A stretch of DNA of 64,000 bases from Gnetum montanum (lineage: Eukaryota; Streptophyta; Gnetopsida; Gnetales; Gnetaceae). The DNA lies in assembly GCA_015680685.1 (NCBI GenBank), contig MNCI01023945.1, positions 948,844 through 1,012,843 on the forward strand, written 5' to 3'. This document shows, one piece after another, positions 9,601 through 18,738 of this stretch. Under the pieces are notes generated by a model. That model saw only the letters and a program-made list of their open reading frames with translations. It was not told the origin of the DNA and ran no database searches. Position numbers and translations under genes: made by a program. Numbering within the stretch: position 1 is the stretch's first letter; every line of letters starts with the position of its first letter.

Positions 9601-12600
9601 GGGTCTTAAACCTTTTCTGTTGGTCTTGGAGCTTGTTGGAGTGTTAGCGTGGTTTGGGGCCATTGATCCGGATGTACCTACACCTGATATGACGATTGGT
9701 CGAGATGGGTGGTGGTTTAGACCAGGTGCTAATGAATTCCTTGCCTTCATATTGCAAGGGTTTAGTGTGGTTATATGGTCTCATTTAAGTGAGCAACTCA
9801 CTCGAAGTGTACTTGAGACCATATTGCCAGGATCAGCTAATGGTATTTTAGCCTTTGTGACCGATATAGACGAGGGGTTGTTTAAAGTTGGAGATGGTCC
9901 CGCTGAAGGGCCTAGGTCCACTCGTCCATTAACACGTGTATGGAACATATCCACATGTAGCCATTACAACGTTAATAGTACTTTGTTCCTCATTTCCCAT
10001 GCACACGCCTTGTTCCAAAATCCTCCTGGAACAATTTACAGGGTGGCAAGGTAAGGGTGTTCAATTTATCTTTATTTGTTTCCTAGTACTATATATTTGC
10101 TCATGTTTGAACCTTATGTTCTTGTAGACCTCAGCTCGATGAAGAGGGAGTATATCAAAGTGATGATGGACTTGCACTTGCTCGTACAGCCTTGGAGGCT
10201 TTCATGGTGGGTCCCACTTTACGGGGTGCCATGTTGGCTCAAACCAAGGGGGTGATCGTCCATTACCACAAGCGATACTCAAAGGCCTTTGCATGTTGTA
10301 AGGCTCGGGGGTGGCTACATGTGGATTGGTCTCAAAATGGGCCAATTTTTCCACACGATGTTGATCTAGCTCCAAGTTCATCTAATCCATCGGCCAGCAG
10401 TAAGTGATGATGTTTTGATGCCTTTCATTCGTTTTGTTACCTCATTGATTGTTGTGAGACTGATTTCCTATTTGCTTGTATACATAGTGGATGTTACTCC
10501 TGGTGGAGTTACAATCGCCACAAGCCGTACCGAGGGTACTTTGGCTATGAAGTTTGGAGAAATCAAAGGTGCACAATGATGGTTGAATGATGAGGCATCA
10601 CCACGTGTCATTGGTTGCTTGCATGATGCTGGACTTATAGATTTTTTTACCGCTCTGAACCCTAACATCCCTGTGACCGAGATGGTTGCTATTATTGATT
10701 CATTTAATGTAGCTATTACTTATTATAGCACTCATATTCACGGGGTAAAAGTAGTTTTTCTTCTGACGGCAGAGTTCTTTTCAAACCTCTTTGGTGTGCC
10801 GATAGATGGGACAAGAGTAACATTTGATAGGGCTCAGAAAGAAAGTCATGTTGTTCAAGAGCTGGAGGAATGGTTTGGTGTTATGAAGGGCTCTAAAGGA
10901 TTCCGTATGCAAGGAAGATCCAAACTGGTGGAAGTGAATTAACTGTACCCTTTGTTCAGAGCACGGGTTTTTCCCAAGTCTCTGTCACAAGTTAAGACTC
11001 TTGGCATAGAGCCTGTGCATATCATGAGCATGATTCTAGAGACTGGGATGCGCTACAACTGAGCATAGTCTTGCTTTTAGGTTTCCACGGGGAGATAGTG
11101 TGGTTACGTACAAACATAAAGGCACAATCCCATTTCACTTTCACATTCTTTGCTGGTTATCTACGCCGACTAGCTGAATTTCTAGTTGTTCGCGTGGATA
11201 ACGAGTACATGTTGAGGGATCGTGGCCAGTTGTCTCGCCTATGGATACGCCACTTGTTTGAAGTTACGAGGTCTTAGGATGTCCCCGAAGGTGTAGATGA
11301 ATCAGCTTCCATCACGACAGGGGACACACTTGGTTATTCCATTCATATGCATGACAGCATAGGGTTGGAGCCAAGTAGTGTACCCTACACTGCTAGGAGA
11401 GCCAATTGGGTTATCAAGGAGGCAATCAGGAAGGGTAAGTCCAAGATTGAGAGACCTAAGAGCCCTAATGAAAGTGCTCCAGCAGCTAAACAACCGATGA
11501 TAAAGTGTATCAGGTTTAAGCTTTCGGAACGTGGTAAGCACATTTGAGTCATTTTGTTTATTTTGTTTTGTTATTATTTATATTGCACTAGCGTTATACT
11601 ATGTGTGTTATCAGAACCAAATCCCGAAGTGAGGGAAGAGCTAGCTCCGATTGTGGAAGAGGAAGAAGAAATCCCCACTGATCAAGGTGAGGAGGAAGTG
11701 CAAGTAGAGGAGCATATGGAGGATCTCGTAGGAGATCAAGATGAAGAAGATGCCATGATGGGAGAATTTTTCGGAGGAAGGTCAGACCTTGGTGATCCAC
11801 TGAATGTAGATGACCAAGAGGTGTTCAGTATGTTGTTCTATTCTTTTCTATTAGGCTTGCTTTGTTCTTGTGAATTTTTGTTTAGGAGTTTGATTATTTT
11901 TCTCATTTTTTTGTTGTTGTAAGATCCTAATGTTGAAGCAAGGGCAACCTCTAGTATCTGAAGGAGGGTACCGATGATGACGATACCTATAGAAGAGGCA
12001 ACCCATGTTGAGGAAGAGTCTATGGATGAGCCCATCAGTTGGATCAAAATGCCAAGTAAGAAAGACTTCGTTATGGGCATTGTCAACGAGGTGATTGATC
12101 GCATCCAAATGGCTCATCCTGAACTAGGTATGTATGTTTCAGTATGTTGATTTCATGTTCTACATCTATTTCTATTGTCCATGTTTAATATATATTACTC
12201 TTGTATTGATAGGTGATCAGCTAAGGTGGAAACTGTCTAAAGCAACCCACATTGATGCTTTGCCTGAACTCCCTTAAGAGATTGAGCAAGTACCAAGAAA
12301 GATCTATGATGAGGTGGTAGGATGTGTTGTACATAATTCCAAATCTCTTTGGTCTTGCAGACGCTCCATAGAACAGTTGTGGCTGAGAGTTTAGGCGGCC
12401 GAAAAGGAAATTGACAAACTAGTGGTGGAATGACTATAAGTCACGGTATGACTTCACGACTGCTAGATTGTCGGGAGATGGTACATAGCGAACTTCCGAA
12501 GTTACCTACACAAGATATTGGAATCTATTGAATCGTTAGGTAACTATGACTTGGGAGTTAGATGAGCGAAAAGCACAAATTGACTTGCTCAATCTCAAGT

Positions 12601-13186
12601 GTCAAGATTGGAAAGCTTTCGCTTCTAAAGTACAGAAATGGGGTCAAGATCAGAAGAACCACAAGCATCAATACAAGTCATTGTTAAAAGATGCATCCGT
12701 AGGACAATGTTAGATGGAAATGTTCATAGAGGGATTAAGCCTACGGTCCTCTTTTGATACGTTTGTTAAACATACTGTTGTGGAGATGAAATCTCCTAAG
12801 AGATTGATCACAACAGCTTCATGGGAGGTTTCCATAGGTGAATTTCCTCTTAAGTGTCCTACGTGGACTGTTGTGGACAAGGGTAAGGCCATAGCCGATG
12901 TTGACTTAGGCCTTGATGAAACAGATTGGTCTAGTGTGCTAGAAGAAGAGATCCTACGTCGACTAGAGTTCGGCTTAAGAGCTTCCTCTTTCATGAGTGT
13001 TCAATCTTGTAACATTTTTTTGCTCTTTTCTTATAAATGTTATCCTTGGACTTAGTGACTGATTGTTTCCTATTATTGTTAGAGGGTCATGGTGGCAACG
13101 ATGGTGATGAAGGTGGCCCTAGTGGAGTGGGCCAAGATGATGCGGAGGAGCCTGAAGATCAAGCTCCTCCTGGATTTGATGCCTAG
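9601..13186 (+). pseudogene. T1 antisense multi-exon gene: FCP1-like pseudophosphatase plus transposon-associated domain
   Basis: Exons read by homology with T2 (22116-25697, minus) and T3 (39059-42565, plus). Exon 2 (9601-10051) resembles FCP1/HAD phosphatases: LLVLELVGVL where the family has a D.D motif, RPGANEFL, FSVVIWS, then NVNSTLFLISHAHALFQNPP where the family has an acidic pair. Exon 3 starts at about 10128 (donor GTAAGG at 10052, acceptor TGTAG) and completes this domain. The next exon (about 10488-11530) has HGVKVVFLLTAEFFSNLFGVP and FPKSLSQVKTLGIEP, recalling plant transposon-associated proteins (Pfam 'putative plant transposon protein'); that match is tentative. Then an acidic exon (11613-11820), a segment after 12212, and a short acidic terminal exon ending PPGFDA at 13186. 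Several stops and a frameshift near 11060 make it a pseudogene. Role unknown. Confidence 0.65.
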
Positions 13187-13294
13187 TTTTGATTTGATGT
13201 TTTTTTGTTAAAGTGATTATGTATATGAACTATGTATTGTGTGGAGACATTGTGCTAAGTTGTAATTTGACTTTGATACATTTATACAATTTTT

Positions 13295-13374
13295 NNNNNN
13301 NNNNNNNNNNNNNNNNNNNNNNNNNNNNNNNNNNNNNNNNNNNNNNNNNNNNNNNNNNNNNNNNNNNNNNNNNN
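13295..13374. other. Assembly gap (80 N)
   Basis: Run of N between the end of the antisense gene and the hairpin array. Reading frames through it are meaningless. Confidence 0.99.
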
Positions 13375-13414
13375 AGTGAACTTGAATTGAGAGAAAAAAA
13401 ATGTAAGAAAATGC

Positions 13415-13667
13415 TCTAGTTTAAGGCCATTTCAGGCCATGCGCACATGTGTATCAATTTAAAGTCATGATAGACTGTAGTCTTGATGTTCTAGTTTAAG
13501 GCCATTTTGGGCCCCATGCACTAGTTTAAGGCCATTTCGGGCCATGTGTAAACAAGAGAATTTTCAAGTGATACTGGTGGGTTTCTTGGTAAGCCGGCCA
13601 TTTCTAGCCGTGGCTAGTTTTATGTCGTTGCGGACATGTGATAGTTTAACGTCATTTCGGATGATGA
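13415..13667 (-). repeat. Hairpin-unit array downstream of T1 protease
   Basis: About seven units. Arms GGCC/GGCC (loops ATTTCA, ATTTTG, ATTTCG), AGTC/GACT (loop ATGATA), ATGTC/GACAT at 13622-13637 (loop GTTGCG) and CGTC/GATG (one G-T pair). It starts about 10 bp after the last codon of the protease frame (stop at 13676-13678). Confidence 0.8.
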
Positions 13668-13675
13668 ATGTGTGT

Positions 13676-16600
13676 CAACTATTTAGTAATTTTTTGATTT
13701 TTCTTAATTTAACATTAGGAGTGGTGCTAATAGGTATGATTCTATACTCAGCATCCCCTTCGCTGATCACATTGAATGGTAATTCAGCCTAAGGGACGTC
13801 TGGTGGAATAGGCTCTATGTTGTTGTCTTCTAGTGTTTCCGTATGTACAGTAGTTTCTATGTTTTCTGTAATTTCTATGTTAGGTGGTGTATGTACAGTT
13901 TTAGGTTCGGGTGTTTCTATGCTAGGCGAAGTTTCTTTTACGTCTAATGGATCACTGTTTACTGATTGCATGCAACTTTGTTTTTCCTTTGTGTCATCCT
14001 TTTTTTTTGGTTGTTCGGTAGTTGGTTTCGGTTTATGAAGAATGTTGTCATCTTGTTTAGGCTCTTCAAACTTAACCTTCGAGCCTTGGTTTGTATCCGT
14101 ATGTGATGAGATGGTAGATGTAGTAGCATCCCCATGTATGATGATTTCACCACCTTCATAAGGTAGGTGAATCTCTTGGTGTATGGGGAAAGAGACTGCT
14201 TTCAGTTGAGCCAGCCAGGGTGCTATAAAGTCCAAAGTTATGGTGCCTTTTACTACTACGCGTGATCCACTAAATGATTTTAAACATGTGGTGGAGGTTG
14301 GTCTAATTAGTTCCATAAGCCCTAATTGTTCAATGATGGGATAAGGTACTACGTTTGTGGCGGCTCCATCATCTACATGCACTCTATGTATTTTGAATTG
14401 ATTTACTTGTATCGTTATGAACATAGGTGCTGTTGTTACTTCTCCTATTTTCTCATCAATTTTGATGTTGTTAGTGTGGAAGCCTAGTGATTTAGAAGTC
14501 GATCCTTGAGGCGAATACATTACCGCATGAATAGAAGGTTCATTTGGAGGTAAGTCTTCGCTTACTGGGATCGTTGTCAACATGCGTACTAGGGCTTCAC
14601 GATGAGTTTGAGAAGTTAACAATAGGTCATATAGGCTTAATGAAGTGTTTTTCTGTTTAAGTACCTGCGTAACCTGTGTTAGGGCTATTACTAAATCTTT
14701 ACCGTTAGGTGTATGCTTGTTAGTGGTTACCTGGTCCATCGGGCCCAATAGTTTTATCTCATGTATAGCTGGTTTGACATTTTCTTCTGTAACCGTTGAT
14801 TTGGATGTATCATGTATTCCCGATGATTCTCCCTTATAGCTCGTGTTCGGTTCGTTAGTAGGTGATGTCATGGGTACTGCACTTGATGGAGTAGGCTTGG
14901 GGGATCCTAAGGCAAGCCGTTGATGTTCTTTCTCCAAGCATTCCCGTGTGAGCCTGTCTGCCAGGCGTTCCCGTGTGTGGCACGGGGGAACAGTTGGTTT
15001 CTAAACATCAGGTTGCTTTGGAACCCGTATGACATATGGAGTAGGACGGGGTTGCGGTTGGACGGTTGAAGACAGTTGAGTGTCAGGCTTCCTAGGCACC
15101 CTAACGACATATGTGGTTGGCCTAGTAGACAATTGAGGTGCAGAGGGTTGGTTATCAGGATGCTTAGGCACCCTAACAACATACTGGGCTAGTTTATTTT
15201 GTGTTTGCGGAGTGGAATATTGGTGGTTATCAGGATGTTTGGGTATCCTGACAACATATGGAGTTGGTCTAGTTGGGGGTTGTACCTCTATAGTTGCAAC
15301 CGCAGGTGTCACCCGGACTACAAAGGGAGCGGGCCGAGTAGGTGGTTGCATGTTTGCGGTAGTAGTGGTAGGAGGTACACGCACTACGTATGGTTTAGCT
15401 TGCAGTGGTATGGTAGAGGCTGCCTCCGCGGGAGGTACCTGGATGACATAGGGTCTTTGCGGGGTAGGCGGGTTATATGGAGGGTATGATGATTGAGGTG
15501 TGGGTGTTTGTGCAGTAGGAGGAGTACGAACTACAAAGGGTATCCTAGGTGTTTGATGTTCATTATCTAAATAAATGGTGTTAATCTTAGGTGCTTCTTG
15601 TTCGTTATCTAAGTAGATAGTGTTAATTACGTATGGTGCTTCCTTAGTATTTAGTGGGTCTTTATATACGCCCATGGATTGGTTTTGCAGTTGAACTGGG
15701 TTGGACTCATCGAAAGTTATTTCGCCCCTATCTATCATTCGTTGAATGTCTTGTTTTAAGGTGAAACAAAAATTAGTACCATGCCCATTACGCTGATGGT
15801 ACTCGCAAAACCTATCCAGCCTAAAGCTTTTTGGGACAGGAGGCTCGTTAGGTGTAGCCAAGCTTGGATTCTTGACCAATTCACAGAATCGATCATGTTT
15901 TTGAATGGCTGCAGGAGACATCTGCTTGTGTTTCATCATTCCAGCCTTCAAAAGTTGGTCAAACAGTTGAGAAGGCTTCACAGTGGTGTGTATTGAGAGG
16001 GATCTTTCCTCTCAAAGTTTCGGGCATGACCTATTGTAGCAGTTTGTGATGTAGACGGTTCGGGTGTAGTAGCGGGAGCAAGTCTAGCATAGTTAGTAGG
16101 GGCAGTAGGCGGTTTTCCTTGTTGTCCCGTACTCATTTGTTGTGTTTCTACTACTGCTGCTACAGTTGCCTTAGCATTTTCTTTATCTTTTTTGCTATGT
16201 TGGTTTTTAAAGGCTGAATAGGCAGGGTCATGACTATTTTATGTAGCTTCTTCAATATTCTTTATTTGTACAAATGCTTGGCTAAGAGTGTGTGCGTTAA
16301 GATAGTATAATTTGGACTTTACAAAATCATTAATAGCCCCCTTTAGAATAGTGAGGAGATAAGTCTCTAGGATTGGTTCATGGAGCTCATTGAGGGCAAC
16401 ACTCCACCGTTGAATAAATTTTTGAACAAGTTCAAGCGGTGCTTGCTTGACCTGTATGAGGCTGTCAAGTGTTGCTTCAGGCTTCAAGTTATACTTGAAT
16501 ATGGTAACGAACTAGTGTAATAAATCTTCCAAAGAAAATATGGAGTTTCAGGGCAAAGGTCGATACCAGTCAAGTGCTCTCCCTGTGAGAGACATGGGGA

Positions 16601-17997
16601 ACACTCACAAGATGGCATGTAGCCATGCCTGAAGCAACATGCACTCTAGTCTAAACATTACAAGATGGGTGTTGGGGTCTATTTCCCCATTCTATTTAGT
16701 TAATGTGGGTAAGGAAACACCCTTAGGTAATGTTAGAGGTGGAACTGAAGAGCTGATAGGGTCATCCTGATAGAAATCTACTATCTTAAGCTCTTCGTCG
16801 GTAGCTGTTTTGAGGCGCTTGACCTCATCAATTAGCTCTTGCATTAGTTTTTTGATTTTAGCCCAGTCTTAGGAACTCAGTAAAGGGGCAGGCTGGTCAT
16901 GTTGTGTAGTGTGCAAGTTAGATTGTTGTACGGTGGGCGGGAAAGAAGAAAGTTGAGTGGTTAGAAGTTGCATTTGTGGAATACTTATGGTGGGTGCCAC
17001 TAAGGGCAGCATACCATAAGAAGTAGGTTGTTGTTGTTGTTGTTGTTGCTACTGTTGAGGTTAAGGGATGCTCATAGGTGGAATTGTAGGAGGTGGTATA
17101 TTGTAATAAGGGAGTTGATGCGATTGCGTGTCAGTCACGGCCCACTATCCAGTTATGATTTGTGAGGGAACACCCTAAACTTGTTGAGTTGAAGTGGTGA
17201 AGGATGTCCCTTGGGTTTGTATTCGTGGTATATAGTGAGTGGATGTAGAAGTAGGTATCACAGACGGCATCCCAATCACTCGGGGTGGGAAGGTTAATTC
17301 TACATTAGTTTGAGGGGGGTGTTGTTGGGGTTGTATTTGTAAGAGAGGGGATAACATGGTGACTGGAGGAATAGTGGCGATGGGTATATTGAATTGAGTA
17401 TCAATCATGAGGAGAGTGGGAATAAGAGTGGATGGTTTCTATTGAGGCACATGTGCTTGAGTGGTTTTAAATGAATGGAGGGACATAGTCTCCCCTATGA
17501 AAGGATGAAACAACAGGTTCGTGTAAGTATATGGACTGAGAGTATGGTACGAATCCTCGTGTTTAGACTGAGCCGCAAAGTCATCCTTCTCTTCCAATTG
17601 GGGATTTACCATGGACTGGTCGAGAGACTGACTCCTTACTAGGAGGAGCTATGAGATGAGTTCAGAGTAGTGCTCTGGAAGAGGGATGATGTCATATGGG
17701 GAGGGGATGAACTCATGTCCTCCCTTATGAATCAGTTCATACCGTTTCTTACCTCTAATTCACTTTGATCTACTACCAAACTGGCTTGGATCTTTACACA
17801 TATAAAATATATTGTTCCTGTGTTATGACATTAAATGATGGATTCTTCCCTTGCAGTCTGAGAGATCGGCGAGGTTCCCCTCGGGGGTTGACCTTACCGT
17901 GGGCCCCAATGGGTGAAGTCATGATGACTGGGTATGGGGTGGAGGGACTGACATGTGAAATGAGTATGTTAGAAGTGTTCATGTTGGTTGGATCCAT
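13676..17997 (-). pseudogene. gag-pro: T1 gag and protease
   Basis: Minus-strand reading. A possible N-terminus at 17997 (MDPTNMNTSNILISHV.., with RRSLRLQG) is in another frame from the next block, YELIHKGGHEFIPSPYD at about 17741, which T3 also has (IHHNGKEYIPSPYE); a splice or frameshift may join them. A glutamine run lies near 17030-17055. The capsid core has FPMSLTGRALDWY and LNELHEPILETYLL (about 16600-16350), then C.YHQ..GH.TNFC (about 15780). A proline-rich repeat domain follows (separate entry). The protease has VHVDDGAATNVVP at about 14370; the second conserved block seen in T3 (FNLILGR) is lost through an in-frame deletion of about 75 bp at about 14237. The frame is closed at 13789 by TAG at the W of the conserved LW(A/D)ELPFN block, then continues to 13676. 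Many stops; dead. Confidence 0.82.
15004..15545 (-). repeat. Coding minisatellite in T1 gag tail (PYVVRVP units)
   Basis: The minus-strand translation holds about eight units of about 20-25 residues, each centred on PYVVRVP (variants PFVVRTP, PYVIQVP, APFVVRVTP, PYVVRIP) and in the last half followed by KHPDNQ or KQPD. No stop interrupts the array although gag upstream has several. T2 shows shorter forms (PFVIRAP, SFVVRAL, PIVIRVL). Function unknown. Confidence 0.75.
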
Positions 17998-18713
17998 GTC
18001 TGGAATGATCTATGTGTCAAGGTAAGTATGAGATAATGTTAAGTGAAAAATGATAAAAATTTGGCTAAGTATGAAATTATGAACAGCGTACTCAGCGTAT
18101 AACCTTGTATGCTTAGCGTGTGAGGGTTATACAAAGCATGTGAACACTAGTCACATCGTACAGACCACTCTCACAGCGTATAGGCACTGTTGTCAGCATA
18201 CAGGAACTGGTCACAGCGTGTGAACTGGTTTCACAGCGTACAGACTGCAACAGTCAGCATACAGAAAGAATGGTTAGCATGCTAAAAATGGTGGCAGCGT
18301 GTAGACAGGGTCTACAATATGCAAGAAAACTAGGCAGCGTGTAGACAGGGTCTACAACGTGCAAAGTAAGTGGTCAACGTATACTAAGGGCGCAGTACAG
18401 CGTGCAACCTTATAGGTAAGAAAAACTAAGTGTTTTAAGATAAAAATGAAAGAATAAGGTAGCGTATATCCCAAAAAAATGAAAATTTTGCAAAGGGAAA
18501 GGCTAAGTCATAGCGTGTACTTGGTACAGCGTGCAGATCTGGCTGAAGAGGGTACAGATCTGGATGAGGAAAACTCAGATCTAGAGCTGATGAAGGTAGA
18601 TCTGATGGAACTGAGAGTAGATCCGGGACTGTGAGGAGCAGATCTACAAGATGGTGTAGCAAATCTGAAGAGATCGGGCTTGGATCAAAGTAGATATGAG
18701 AAATGATGAAGAA
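17998..18713 (-). other. T1 5' untranslated leader, word-rich
   Basis: Between PBS and gag. From 18080 to 18540 the word AGCGTGT/AGCGTAY recurs about every 20-40 bp, some in dyads such as TATGCTTAGCGTGTG. About 18535-18680 repeats AGATCTG/AGATCTAG. No open frame of interest. Confidence 0.55.
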
Positions 18714-18714
18714 G

Positions 18715-18733
18715 GGCTCTCCTTCTAGTGCCA
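18715..18733 (-). other. T1 primer-binding site
   Basis: On the minus strand TGGCACTAGAAGGAGAGCC starts five bases after the 5' LTR. T3 has TGGTGCTAGAGAAAGGGCC at the same position (48017-48035). TGG is the complement of the tRNA CCA end. I do not recognise the tRNA with certainty; it is not the tRNA-Asp used by the Athila-like elements here. Confidence 0.7.
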
Positions 18734-18738
18734 GAAAC

